DNA of 64,000 nt from Hydrangea macrophylla (lineage: Eukaryota > Streptophyta > Magnoliopsida > Cornales > Hydrangeaceae): the NCBI GenBank assembly GCA_033977485.1, contig CM066984.1:109091691-109155690 (forward strand), written 5' to 3'. Position 1 is the stretch's first letter, and each line of letters opens with the position of its first letter. The notes below the pieces were generated by a model that was not told the origin of the DNA, did no database searches, and saw nothing but the letters and a program-made list of their open reading frames with translations. The position numbers and the translations under genes are program-made. This document shows, in pieces, positions 10,911 through 23,405 of this stretch.

Positions 10911-11774
10911 TTATAGCTGCTTCTTCTTCTTCTCCAAATAAGAGTAGTTCTTCTGGAAGTTCAATATTGCCCACACCAAGTGCCGCAGACCAATCTCCGG
11001 CCACAACGCACTAGGACAACATAAAAGGCAGTTGGTACTCTGCCAAAGAAGGAAATTGCTCAGACGGGTCTCACCTGAACTTCGTATCAAAATATCCGGA
11101 TCAGGTGCTACTGCCATGTACATACGCTTCTCAAGATCTACCAATTTTATTGCACAATGGTCCTCTTCCTTTTTCTCTTCACTAATCACACCATTCATCG
11201 TCGGGTTTTCGAGTTTATGTTCGCAAGCTTCTTGAATTGCGTGCACGATCTCATCTGAAGAAGTATAGGCCAAACATACTAATAGCACTGCCTTTGAATT
11301 TTTTGCTGTGGCCAGCATTACCTTTTCAGCGGCAACCCTGACCGACTCGTTAAGGAGTTTCAAGTTCCCTATAAAATAAACCCTCACTCCATATTGGTTC
11401 ACTAAACTCTCTTCCTTGAGCAACCCTTCAATCTTCTCCTGCATAAGATCCATCAAGTGTTGGACTTCTTCGGGCTGTCTTTTGAAATTTTCGATGCTGA
11501 AAGCAAAGATCGTTATGTACTTAACCCCCATTTCGTAGCAGTACTTGAGCAGGGCCATAAGAGTTGTAAACCCAGCTTTGTGGCCAGACCCTTCATTCAG
11601 GTTTCGCTTCTTGGCATACCTACGGTTTCCATCCATGATAAAGGCAATGTGGTTTGGGATGGGACCCACTGATAGAACACAGAACAAAAATTTTCGCATG
11701 AAGCTAGCCAAACCTCCAAACAACTTGGACACGGAACCATCACTACCCTCCCCCATTTCTACCTCAAGGCTCAA
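10911..11774 (-). CDS. cis-Prenyltransferase (dehydrodolichyl diphosphate synthase / rubber cis-prenyltransferase family)
   Basis: A 287-residue single-exon coding region. Family enzymes add isopentenyl diphosphate units in cis to farnesyl diphosphate, making dolichol-type polyprenyl diphosphates at the ER, or rubber in latex plants. The conserved regions are all present: FIMDGNRRYAKK (residues 45-56, catalytic Asp48), GHKAGF (64-69), ITIFAFSIENFKR (87-99), and RSSGETRLSNFLLWQ (231-245), then ALWPEIGLRHLVWAILNFQ near the end. Length matches DHDDS/HRT-type proteins (~290). The C-terminus is Lys-rich and lacks the RxG motif, which in this family marks the DHDDS-type subunit that works with a NogoB-receptor-like (CPTL) partner. 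The N-terminus is short and amphipathic (FGGLASFMRKFLFCVL), with no clear plastid transit peptide. An intron acceptor (TTATTCAG) ends just upstream, at 11785, so the start codon probably lies in a later exon of the mRNA. The exact product length cannot be told from sequence. Confidence 0.92.
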   Translation of the reverse strand: MSLEVEMGEGSDGSVSKLFGGLASFMRKFLFCVLSVGPIPNHIAFIMDGNRRYAKKRNLNEGSGHKAGFTTLMALLKYCYEMGVKYITIFAFSIENFKRQPEEVQHLMDLMQEKIEGLLKEESLVNQYGVRVYFIGNLKLLNESVRVAAEKVMLATAKNSKAVLLVCLAYTSSDEIVHAIQEACEHKLENPTMNGVISEEKKEEDHCAIKLVDLEKRMYMAVAPDPDILIRSSGETRLSNFLLWQSTNCLLCCPSALWPEIGLRHLVWAILNFQKNYSYLEKKKKQL

Positions 11775-12380
11775 CCTAAACCACCTGAATAAAAAATTAT
11801 CTGCGGAAAAGGTATCTGTTATCTCGATTCTCTAGTTCATGATCATACAGACTCAAAATCTTCCACATTTTTTTTTTTGGTCAAATAAATCTTTCACATT
11901 TACTAGTAAACAAACCATAAAAATGAGCAAACATAAAAATGTTATTTCGTTAAATTCATGACAAAAGTCAACCACGTAAACTAAGATACCCCAATAACCC
12001 AATCCAAATAAGCTTCAGAACCATAGATTCTCTGCAAACATACATTCACCAACCGAGAAATAAAAACCCTTGAAAAATGCATCATCTGGCAATTTAGGCT
12101 TCGTAGAATACGCTAGCTCGCTTAATCATTTATAATGAAACTCCTCCGATACTCAGCCTAGTTCAAGAATTCATACTTAAAACACCAGAATGATAATGGG
12201 ATTTTTCTTCTATGCATGGTAGTTTACATAAACTCAACCATCCAAACAAAAAGGTATTTGAGTGAAGCATTTCATCAAACATGACTAATGCAATATGGAG
12301 TTTCAGAGATATTAGTAAACATACTCTCAAAATTAGATTTTACAGTCTTTAGCAAATTCGTTGGTACAGTATCGCTACAC

Positions 12381-12890
12381 CTGTCAAAACTCCGAAGCTG
12401 TAATATCCCAAGTAGCAGCCATCACGCTGAAACTGCAAGAGGAATAAGCAAAAGATTAGAACTTCATAATTGATACAATGTTCTGAAATCGACACAGAAA
12501 AATATCTAATAGTATCACTTCCAATAAATAAGCTTACATCCAATTGAAACGTCAAAAAATCTCATCCAAGTAAAGTTCTGGGTGTATAAAGAGAATATAT
12601 ATATACATAACTTTCGTACGCACGTATATATATACATGGATCGAAGGTTCGTAAAACCCAAAAGGGTTCATTTTTCAAAATCCAGTGGGGAAGAAAATGT
12701 ACTTTCTGAGCTCCACCGGTATATATATATATATATAGGCTTTTTTCGATATAGACAATAAACGAGCACGAGGGAACTCGCCTGGAGTTTTCGCTATAGT
12801 AGGGCCTTGCCGTGGGTCTGTCGTTGTCGCCGCCGGAGTGGGTGCCGATTTGGGCCTTTCAACGTGATCTCCAATCTCTCTCTCTCTCTC
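12381..12890 (-). other. Likely 5'-UTR exons of the cis-prenyltransferase gene
   Basis: On the minus strand a 52-bp exon-like block (12381-12432) has a good acceptor (CTCTTGCAG) and donor (ACAG/GTGTAG). Upstream, a leader rich in GA repeats (plus strand CT run at 12875-12894) ends at 12782 with CTCCAG/GCGAGT, which would be a rare GC donor. With the acceptor at 11785 these would form a three-exon mRNA. Splicing is inferred from signals only. Confidence 0.4.
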
Positions 12891-12959
12891 TCTCCTAAAT
12901 TGATATTTTTGATGGTGGTCGGTGGGTAGTCACTAGTCAGGGGTGAAGAGAGGGACTGG

Positions 12960-13872
12960 AATATTATTTAGGGTATGTTTGTTTGTTTTTGTTTTTTTGT
13001 TTCTTTGTTTTAAAAGAAGACGTGAATGAATAATTTGGGGGTACTATTTATATTTATTTTTTTTGTGTTAATTACATTTTATCATATGTGATTAATATCA
13101 TTTTCACTTTAATCCTTGTGCTTCAAAGTGAGAACTTTGCCCCAGTTTTGGATTAAAATGAAATTGTTAAGATTTTCTTCAAAACTAATTGAAATCCAAA
13201 AATATTTACACTTAATTGTTAATTTGGGTTTAACCCATATGTGGGATAATAATGACATTTAACTCATTAATCTAGGGGCTAACTTAATCCCAGTATGGAG
13301 TTGTTTTGAGAGAATTTTTAGTGTTGGGGGGATAATTGTTAACTTATAAATTATAAGGGGTAAAGTGAAAATAGACTTAACCACAATAAGATAAAATGTA
13401 TTTAATCTCTTTTTTATTTTAAATATAATATAGATGTTTTTATAATTATTATAAGAATATAGGCTCGTTTGATAAATCAAAAATTAAGTAGTACTAAATT
13501 TCAAAGTGCATAAAATTTTAAGCTAATAAATTTGCAGTAGAAGAAATAATTTTGTAAGTATTGAAATACAACTTGTTCAAGAAATTTTTTTAGATGGTAT
13601 GCTTTGAAAGTCAACCACAACTTTTTATAATAAACAATTAACATTTATGTGTGGTGCAAATAAAACAAAAAATTACTTGACACTAATCACATCCCATGAT
13701 AAAAAGGAAAATAGTATTGATGCACCCAAAATAAATACATTTTTTTCACTATAAAATTGCTCACTCAACTCTCTTATTGGTTAATGCAGTGGAACTTAAA
13801 ATTAAATAAAAATTAATTAATAATAAAAAGTCATAAATTTCAATGCATTAACCAACGAGAACAAAATTGTAC

Positions 13873-13908
<36 letters not shown>

Positions 13909-14320
13909 GAGTAAGATATTATAATCGCTATTGTTGGTTATGAATGATGTATGTTTGGCCAAGCATTCATGCTTTGGCCGGATGTAATTTGGTGTTGGGG
14001 TTATCAATGGGTGCAAGGAAAACGCAGAAGATCGAACCACAGACCGACCCAACTGATTTGGTTCGATTTCAGTCGGTGTATCTAAGTGTCTCGGTCGGTT
14101 TCTGATTTCATTTCATGAAAAAAAAAAAAATTGATTTCGATTCAATTTTGATTCTACTTGGAGCAAACCGAAGATTCGGAAGTTAACATAATGCTCCTAT
14201 TAATTAGTACATATTATATTACTCCGTATTGGTATTTTATTGAAGAAAGCAAAAGTAAAAAGCAAACTGACTGAATAATAATTATATGTATTGGAGTATT
14301 AATGTATTAATTTATGGACA
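12960..14320. other. Intergenic AT-rich DNA, no gene seen
   Basis: No recognisable coding sequence. It contains a ~27-bp poly-A run at 13876-13902 and long AT-rich stretches. Confidence 0.5.
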
Positions 14321-14326
14321 ATGTTA

Positions 14327-14458
14327 GGGGCAGTAACAAATTCACTAACACTTACTAATATATTCTATCTCTCTCCTAATAGTATTGTGGGGTCTATAGT
14401 ACCACTAGGAGAGAGATAGAGTGTGTTAATAAGTGTTAGTGAATATTGTTAGTGCCCC
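14327..14458. mobile_element. Short palindromic MITE, ~132 bp
   Basis: The ends pair over ~35 bp with few mismatches (GGGGCAGTAACAAATTCACT on the left; its counterpart AGTGAATATTGTTAGTGCCCC on the right). A CTATCTCTCTCCTA arm also pairs near the centre. No target duplication was identified. Confidence 0.6.
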
Positions 14459-14521
14459 AAATATAACTCTTAATTTATTTACATTGATTGATTGACATTA
14501 AAAAAGCAAACCGCACACTAA

Positions 14522-17483
14522 GGGTCTGTTTGATAACCATTTTGTTTTGGTTTTTTTTGTTTTTGTTTTCATTTTTTTGAAAATGGCAATAAAAAAAGCG
14601 TTTGGTAAACTTAATTTTGTTTTTTTTTTTCAAAAACAATTTCAAAAAAGGGATCAAAAATGAAAACAAAAATTAGTAGCTTCCAAAAAAAGCAAAATCG
14701 ATTTTGGTATCCATGATTACTATTTTGCCCTTACAAATTTTAAAAGCCATAACTATTTAACATTAAACCAAAATTGAACATCGTCAAACTCATACATTTT
14801 TTTTTGTTTGGACCAAAAAAGTATATAATCGCAAAATGACCAAATTGCCCTTAAACATTACATTTAATAAATTAAAAAAATCAAGTCTTCAAATAACACA
14901 AGGTGACATACCCAAAAGTTATTCAAGGTTCTGGATTTAATGGCGGGGTCCATTTGGTCTAAATCTATTTGTAAAATGACTATTTTGCCCTTTATACTTC
15001 AAAATGCCATAACTTGTTAAGACTAAGAATTGAACGTCGTCAGAGCCTATGAGCTCATTCTAATATTCAGACCATTTGAGGAGCTAAAAAGCATATATGT
15101 GGTAAAATGACCAAATTGCCCTTGGAGATTACATATACGAAGTTAACATTGTGAAAGTCTTCAAATAATACATAGTGACCTACCCCGAGGTTTTTCGACG
15201 TTCTGGATCCAATGGTAGGGTCCACTTGGCCTGAATATATTTGTAAAATGACTATTTTGCCCTTAAAATTTAAAATGCCATAACTTGCTAAAATAAAATC
15301 AGATTTTAACATCGTCAAAGCCTGTGAACTCATATTATTATGAAGAATATTTTGGAACCTAAAAAGTACATAGATCGTAAAATGACCAAATTGCCCTTGG
15401 GGCTTACATATAAGAAGTTAACATTGTTAAAGTCTTCAAATAATATATAGTGACCTATCCCGAGGTTTTTCGACGTTCTGGATCCAATGGTAGGGTCCAC
15501 TTGGCCTGAATATATTTGTAAAATGACTATTTTGCCCTTAAAATTTAAAATGCCATAACTTGCTAAAATAAAATCAGAATTTAACATCGTCAAAGCCTGT
15601 GAACTCATATTATTATGAAGAACATTTTGGAACCTAAAAAGTATATGTATATTAAAATGACCAAATTGCCCTTAGGGCTTACATATAAGAAGTTAACATT
15701 GTTTAAGTCGTCAAAGAATACATAGTGACCTACCCCGAGGTTTTTCGACGTTCTGGATCCAATGGTAGGGTCCACTTGACCTGAATATATTTGTAAAATG
15801 ACCATTTTGCCCTTCAAACTTCAAAATACCATAACTTGTTAAGACTAAACTATAATTAAACACCGTCAGAGCCTGTGAGGTCATATTTAAGATGAAGAAC
15901 ATTTGTGACCTAAAAAGTATATAGATTTTAAAATGACCAAATTGCCCTTGGGTCTTAAATATAAGAAGTTAACATTGTTAAAGTCTTCAAATAATACAGA
16001 GTGACATAGCCCGAGATTTTTTGACGTTCTGAATCTAATAGCGGGGTATATTTGCGTGAATATATTTGTAAAATGACTATTTTGCCCTTATAAATTTAAA
16101 AATCCATAACTTGTTAAGATTTAACCAGAATTGATCATTTTATGATCTATATATTTTTTAGGCATTTTGATTTAATCTTAACAAGTTATGGCATTTTGAA
16201 TTCTTAAGAGTGAATAATCATTTTGCCCTTATGTATTCAGGCCAAATAGACCTTCCATTGGATTTAGAATGTCGAATAACCTTAGTGTAAGTTACCCCGT
16301 ATTATTTTAATACTTTAACAATGTTAACTTATTACAAATAAACCCCAAGGGTAATTTGGTCATTTTAACATATATATATATACATACTTGTACGTTCCCA
16401 AATGTTCTTCATCTTAATATGAGCTCACAAGCTCTGACGACGTTCAATTCTAGTTTAGTCTTAATATGTTATGGCATTTTGAAGTTTGAAGGGAAAAATA
16501 GTCATTTTACAAATATATTCAGGCCAAATGGACCCAACCATTGGATCCAGAACGTCAAAAAACCTAAGGTTAGGTCACTCCGTATTATTTGATGACTTAA
16601 ACAAAGTTAACTTCTTATATGTAACCCACAAGGGCAATTTGGTCATTTTACGATCTTTAAACTTTCTAGGTTCCAAAATGTTCTTCAAAATAATATGAGT
16701 TCACAGGTTTAGACGACGTTAAATTCTGATTTTTATTTTAACAAGTTATGGAATTTTAAAGTTTTAAGGGCAAAATAGTCATTTTACAAATATATTCAGG
16801 CCAAGTGGACCCTACCATTGGATCCAGAACGTCGAAAAACCTCAGGGGTAAGTCACTATGTATTGTTTGAAAACTTTAACAATGTCAACTTCGTATATGT
16901 AAACCCCAAGGGCAATTTGGTCATTTTACCATATATGTACTTTTTAGGTCCCAAATGTTCTTTATCTTAAATATGAGCTCACAGGCTCTGACGACGTTCA
17001 ATTCTAGTTTAGTCTTAACAAGTTATGGCATTTTGAAATTTGAAGGGCAAAATAGTCATTTTACAAATATATTCAAGCCAAATGGACCCTACCATTGGGT
17101 CCAGAACATAGACAAACATTGAGGTAAGTCACTCCGTATTATTTGAAGATTTTAACAATGTTAACTTCTTATATATAAGCCCCAGGGGCAATTTGGTCAT
17201 TTTACAACGTATTTTTATTTTTAGGTTCTAATTTTTTTTAACAAATTATTTCATTTTGAAGTTGTAAGGGCAAAATAGTCATTTTACTAAGTAGTTATAA
17301 AATTTTAACACAAAATATTGTTTACCAAACGTATTTTTTTTGTTTTTGTTCTCTCTTTTTAAAAAACAAAACAAAGTTACCAAACACATTTTTTGTTTTC
17401 TTTTTTTAAAATGAACACAAAAATTTCTAACACAAAAACTAAAAAATGAAAACAAAAAAATGAAATGGTTATCAAACGGGGCC
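14522..17483. mobile_element. Large foldback element, 2.96 kb, built of ~270-bp tandem units in opposite orientations
   Basis: The ends share GTTTGATAACCATTT as an inverted repeat, preceded by GGGTCT on the left and GGCCCC (complement) on the right. A TAA direct repeat flanks it at 14519-14521 and 17484-17486, as for PIF/Harbinger-Tourist insertions. Inside, units marked by AAAATGACCAAATTGCCC start near 14836, 15102, 15379, 15653 and 15930. After a turn near 16150 the complement CAATTTGGTCATTTT recurs near 16353, 16635, 16911 and 17190. About five units thus face four inverted ones. Short open frames repeat with the unit and are not genes. No transposase is present. The transcript would form a ~1.3-kb hairpin. 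Confidence 0.8.
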
Positions 17484-17718
17484 TAAGCTTTGTTTTTGTG
17501 GTCAAATCTGTTAGGCAACCTAGGCTTATTAAGGAGAAAGTTCCCTACAAAACAAAAGAATACATTGAAGGAGTGCAAAAGGCAAATGCAGGCTGAATTT
17601 TTCCCAAAAAAACAGCAAACATGTCTTTTTAAGGGTGTCATTTTTTATTATTTTGATTTTGGGTCATGCATCATCATCTCACTTTACTGAAGAAACTCAT
17701 TTCTTCTCTCAAGAAACA

Positions 17719-17760
<42 letters not shown>

Positions 17761-17995
17761 GGCTTCTTCTCATTCTTAACCCAATAACCCTAGCCGTAGC
17801 CACCATCATTGACTACCCGACTCAACCACCGCCGATCCCATTATATCTCCTCTATCTGAGTTTTAGGTTTGTTTTTGAGTTTTTAGATTTTAGGTTTATT
17901 TCCTCCCTCTCTTCTACTTCTTCTTGTCTCTCTTTCTCTCACCATGGTCGAACCAGTGTTAAAGATCCCTATTTCAGTCTATAGCCCAGTCACCC

Positions 17996-18032
<37 letters not shown>

Positions 18033-20356
18033 GGTCACAAAAACCCGAAACCAACTGAACCGAACCGAATTTAGTTCGGTGTATTAGAAAATCGGTTCGG
18101 TTTCACCTATTTGAAAAACCGATTCATCATTTCGGTTTGGTTTATTGGATAAAAACTGACCCAATGGAATCGATTTCATCAGTCTCATCATCAAGTGGGA
18201 CTTGTATGGATGTAGTGGAGAAGCTTCGTGGAAATTGGCTCTTGCAAGATGATAAATAAATAAGCAAATACAAATACAAATGTGTGTAATGTAATCTGCA
18301 AACGAAACACATATCAATGGACAAACAGAAGTTTTTAGGAAAAAAAATGACGTATTTGGCCCTCAATAAACACGTGATGAAGATCTATTTGATTTTTAAA
18401 AACATCATGAAGGATGGACAAAATTGATCCAAATTACAAAATTAAAGAATGAAATTGATACAATTAAAAGTTTAAAGGACCGAATTGACACTCAGTGCAA
18501 ACTAAAAGGGTACAAAATGTGGCTAAGTCTATCTATGGCAAAAGTCTATTGCAAAATCAAGCAATTGGAGACAGATTTTGGCCATTATAGCCAATTACGA
18601 TGCCTCCTAAGTACAGTTACGAGTCCCTGAGATAGTGAAGCACTAAACAAAGTGGTATTGCCTTATATAGATACACTAGTAATTGTCCGTGCCCGTGGGC
18701 ACGAGTCAAAAGAAAGGCTAGGAATGCGGTGCGGTGGCATTGGTGCCCATTGCCACGAAAAATCCTTCTTTTGTAAATTCTTTGATATTGTGACGTTGAT
18801 GTATGCATTTAAATTGCAAAACACTGTAGGTTTTGAACTTATTTTTTGTTGAAAGCATTTTAATCCACTCATTGCTCACGCAGGCCTCTGTTGGATGACG
18901 TGTGTCTGTTATAGTAATTATATTGATAATACAGTGACAAAATGAGAATACAATGAGACTCATGTCACCTAGTAGAGGCATAGGTGAGAAAAAGTGCTCT
19001 CATTTTTGGATGTGGATGTCTGGTTTTGGCCAATTGGAGTTAACAAATTTTTCCTTAATGGCTAATTGGAGTTGACAAAATTTTCCTAAACGGTGAATGC
19101 AATTGACAAACTTATTCTTCAAATGCCATAATGGTCATGGGGCAAACTCGATGTGTTTTTGTCTAGAAAGCATCTTTCCTATAAACACTTCATACATGTG
19201 TTATTGAAATCCTCATTCAAGCCACTCCTTGCAAATATCTCCGGCAACTTTTTTTCTCGAAGAAATCAAAGATCAAGTGTGAAGTTTAACCTATTTTTTC
19301 CAATCATAAAATAATTACATTAACCTTAAAACTTGTAATTAGTACCAAAAAATTGTAATTGTATATAGGAAAACAGAGAGAGCAATTGTCAAAACGTTTA
19401 TTCAGCTAAAAATACCAATTAAAAAGTACAACTTTACAACATTTCGACACAAAGAACTGTATTACATATAAATGCTGGCAAAGAGTTACATTTTACTACC
19501 ATAGGAGTTGCAACCCAAAAGTCTGCAAATATAAGAAATAGAGTGTTAGCAACTGAGCGAATTCTAGAAAATAAGAAATTTAAAACAAAAGACGAATCCA
19601 ATATAAATGGTAACTCGAACTTGAATACCCCAAAAATAAAGGTTACAATGACAGAATCTATATAACTCCAAAAACTTTTTAGCATTGATGAAGAAACAAA
19701 AAATAAAATAAAATAACCAAATGGATTATAATAGCAGACCATTCATCCCCGAGTAAAACCAAAACTGCTTTATAACTTTTTTTTTCCTTGAGAGTAGTGA
19801 GAACACCTATTGAATGTGACCCCAATTGTTGATTCCCAACATATCTCAGTGAGAGCACCTAAAAAAACTTCCAATGAAAATCAAGGGGTTACAATCCTAT
19901 TGAATGTGACCCCAAGTGTTGAAAACCAAATTTGGGATACAAATTGGGGATTATAGGATTACTCAACGCTAAATAGTACATAATTTTACCCCAAAAGTTC
20001 CTTGATTAATTTGACCCCAAATTTTCTTGCTGAATTGTAATTCAAAAAGAGTTATTGTATTATATATTAAACTAAGCAGAAATAAAACATATTGCAGGAA
20101 TCATCTAAAGGCTCCACCTAATGCAATCTTCTAGATTGCATATACATATAGCAGGTTGGATACATATCTTCCAAGAATAATTTCTCTTTTTAGAAAGAAG
20201 CAATTCGTGTAAATCATTCAAAAAAAAAAAGAAAGAAACAATTAACTCAGTAGCACATCCATTTGAATGGTCTGACAATTGGAAAGTCAATGAACTGGAT
20301 AAATAGTGGCATTAGAAAGTCAATGAATTTGAATCCATCTACAAAACTCTCTCTCA

Positions 20357-20358
<2 letters not shown>
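17484..20358. other. Intergenic, microsatellites, no gene seen
   Basis: (CT)n tracts lie at ~17720-17758 and ~17999-18029. The short open frames here are artefacts of these tracts. A palindromic CCGTGCCCGTGGGCACG patch is at ~18689-18705. A direct repeat (TATTGAATGTGACCCCAA) occurs at ~19809 and ~19898. No coding region is recognisable. Confidence 0.5.

Positions 20359-20401
<43 letters not shown>
20359..20401. repeat. (CT)n microsatellite
   Basis: About 21 uninterrupted CT units. Confidence 0.95.
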
Positions 20402-20405
<4 letters not shown>

Positions 20406-20779
20406 ACTCACTCTCACATTGTATGTATCACACAATGGAATGACAATTATAAACTCAAGCAGAATAACCAGTCATAACAGCCCAAGTTATTTTATTGTTC
20501 AAAATCATTCGAAGTAGAAAATAAATATAATAAATAACATGCTTAAGCATATATAATAAGGTTTTGAGGTTCCTCATTTAAGTTGAACATATGCTCACTC
20601 ATGTACCTGGGAGACTAAAAACAACACATAATAAATACCCGCATATTGCAATTAAAGAAAGGGACAAAACTTGTGAAACTGAGTAGTAATTGATAAAGGG
20701 AGAAAGAAAAAAGAACACATTGAAACTGAAAGAATCAAACTAATCACAAAAATAGAGAGAAATAAAAACATTCTAGAGA

Positions 20780-22640
20780 AATTTACCAGCAAGTCCAGAG
20801 GGCGTTAAGTGGACAGGTTCCTCATCTCTTTGAACTCTGCATCTAGGATTGCTTTCTTGACCTAAATCATAAAAAAGAACATAAAAAATAATTAGGAATT
20901 AGAATGCTACTCAAGATTAAGAAGCCGACATGTTGATAATAATAGGTTCCAATTCCAATGATGTTCAAGAAAAAGAAAAATATCAACTCATATCATCTTC
21001 ATTTAAGAAACAGCCTTTTTTCTTCCTTCTTTGAATAATGAATTAATGAAAAAGTTATTAATGATGTGCTTAGAGAAGAAAGGAATATACATTTTGAAAG
21101 CATTCACATGAATGAGCTTCACTTACTGACAGCATCAAGTGAAGCCACAATGGCCTATTTAGGAACCATGGCCAGGAATGCCTTTTGGTGCTTGGGAATT
21201 GGGATCAAACCATAGCTTTGCTCATACTCTCTGTCATCTTGGACAGCTTTCTCACATTATATATGAAGAAAAGGGGGAAAATTCCACGGATTTTGTCCTC
21301 TTGGACAGCATTCCTGTATTGAAAGCGAAAAAAAAAAGGTGAAAATTTTACATGAAGATAGAAGTACTTACTTGGGCATTTCGCGGAACTAAAAGTCTAA
21401 ACTAATAAGTCAAATATACATAAATCAATGTGCACTTGAACACTAAAAGTAGAAAGATGATGAAATTTGATCTTAGAGTAAACAATTAGAACACCCAGAT
21501 AGATGATATATAGTCCAAAAGGAAAGGGTTGCGAATCCGCACTATCCAAATAAAACTGAAGTTGCAGCCAAAAAAACAAAAAACAAACAAACAAACAAAA
21601 TACCCCACATAAATGAAGAAAAAACTAAGCTAGAACCCATGAAACCCGCCTTTTTTTTTTTAATACTACCTTTTAAGCATGTTATTTTTCTTGCCTCAGC
21701 TTTGTAGCTTTGCACATTATATCCATCTTCAAGAAGACCACACAAAAAAATCACAGATTCGCATGGTTTGCTTACACAACTAAAATGCAATTTGGCATCA
21801 AGAATGGGTTAAGAATTTAAGGGTACCTCGAAGGCTTTAGACTGTCACTCAGAAGCTGAAGCCCCTTCAAGTGGAGCAGAGACCGATATATTTGCAAACC
21901 AAAAACACATGGTAAGATTCAAGCAAAAGGCATCTAACTTGCTAGCATCAGAGCAAGGCAAGAAGATAGTGAAATAATATGTGTTTGTGTGTGATTCTAC
22001 TAAGACAAAACTTTAAAAAATATATATAATAAAATGGAGTTGAGTAAAAATTCCCAAAACCAAGATCAGCCCTAAGAACAAATACATCTAGTGTGTGTGT
22101 GTGCGTGTGTGTGTGTGTCAGTGTGTGAAATCGTGCGTAGAAATTGAAGAACCAAAATCAAAATTACCTTGCAAACAATCACAATTCTTAGCCCCCCTGA
22201 TTTGATAAGCGCATAAACCATTTTAATAAAACCAAATTCTCATGTCCTTGGCATTTTGAATCCAGATCTCCCTCGCTTGCAACACTAAGCCGTTGATAAG
22301 TAGATCCTTCAAATTTGAAAATCATTAAAAGAAAATTATTAAATAGAAATTGGGGGACTTGAGACTGAGCCTGGAACAAAAAAAAAATACAGAGTGAGAA
22401 ATCTCTGTGTGGAATACATATGCATACATACAATGCAGAGTGAGAAAGGGCAAACCTTTATTTGGCCAACAAAAATCTGTGCACCACTTGGGTTTCTCAT
22501 GCAGAGAGATGAAAGGGTTTAGATCAAGCTGTTGATGATGTCTGTGAGAGAGAGAGAGAGAGACAGAGAGAGAGAGAGGCGAGAGTGGTAGCCTGGAAGG
22601 GATACAGAGAAGTTTAGAGAGAGAGGACACAGAGAGAGAT
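20780..22640 (-). other. Exon-like pieces of an unidentified minus-strand transcript
   Basis: Read on the minus strand, a CT-rich leader (22640-22460) ends at AATAAAG/GTTTGCCC. A TTGTTCCAG acceptor follows, and exon-like blocks end at TTCGAG/GTACCC (~21826). A last block begins at GATTTAG/GTCAAG (~20861) and encodes KKAILDAEFKEMRNLST before a stop. Another block near 21240 reads REYEQSYGLIPIPKHQKAFL. GA-rich leaders like this are common in plant genes. The open frames are short, interrupted and match no family I recognise, so a lncRNA or decayed gene is as likely as a coding gene. Confidence 0.25.
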
Positions 22641-22748
22641 AGATGGCCATGGGACTAGTGTGTTTCGAGTGTGGAACATAGAGAGAGAGAGAGTGGAACT
22701 GGAGGAGTGTTTGAAATTCAAATTTGAATTTCTGAGAGAGAGAGAGAG

Positions 22749-22757
22749 TGTGTGTGT

Positions 22758-22813
<56 letters not shown>
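22749..22813. repeat. (GT)n microsatellite
   Basis: A ~32-unit GT tract with one interruption. Shorter tracts lie nearby: GT at ~22090-22118 and GA at ~22541-22580. Confidence 0.95.
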
Positions 22814-22815
<2 letters not shown>

Positions 22816-23405
22816 AAGAAAGGGTGGAGAGTTGGAAAAGAGGGTTAGAATAAGTCAAACCCTTAGCTCTTGCTTTGATAAAGTGATAAAGGGCAGAATG
22901 GCAGATGAGTGCAGCTGGGTCACAACCGCAGGATTAGGAATTTAGGATCCAACGGTCTAGTATACAAAATTAGTGGACGGTTGTGATAAAAAAATGTCAG
23001 ATGGACTTTAGTTAGCACCCTTAGATCAGTTTTTTTGTTCATAAAGTTCTTTGTGGGTTATTATATAGACATATCCGTCTGGTTTTAGTAAATGGTATTA
23101 AATCCAATAACAAAATTATAGAACATAGTATCTCAATCATTGATTCACTAGCAATTCTGATGGAACAGATTTGAACTAAAGAGATTCAACAACAACAACA
23201 ATAATTGTGGAATTGCAGGATCATCAATTTTTTATTTTTTATTTTTTAGATTTCAAAGATGAGCCTTATGATAGTGACTCACGTGCGATTATAAAGGAAG
23301 ATAAAAGTCCCAATTCGGGAGTAGATATTGAATGAAATGGGGGTACTATGTCATCATTTATTCCCTCTCACATATTTTGAAACTATGGTGATGTGGGATG
23401 ATCCC

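Noticed and set aside
10765..11004. 79-codon frame overlapping the prenyltransferase end
   Set aside because: Shadow frame of the conserved C-terminal region of the prenyltransferase.
15067..16698. Repeated open frames encoding 'SSQALTM...' peptides on both strands
   Set aside because: They recur with the ~270-bp tandem unit of the foldback and have no independent coding signal.
17718..17984. 88-codon frame beginning with a Leu-Ser repeat
   Set aside because: It is the translation of a (CT)n microsatellite; the same applies to frames at 20263, 27365, 36120, 44388 and 47703.
18689..18705. GC-rich palindrome as a possible tRNA or terminator
   Set aside because: No cloverleaf can be built around it; bacterial-type terminators are not relevant in this nuclear DNA.
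22660..22945. Cys-Val repeat frames
   Set aside because: Translation of a (GT)n tract.
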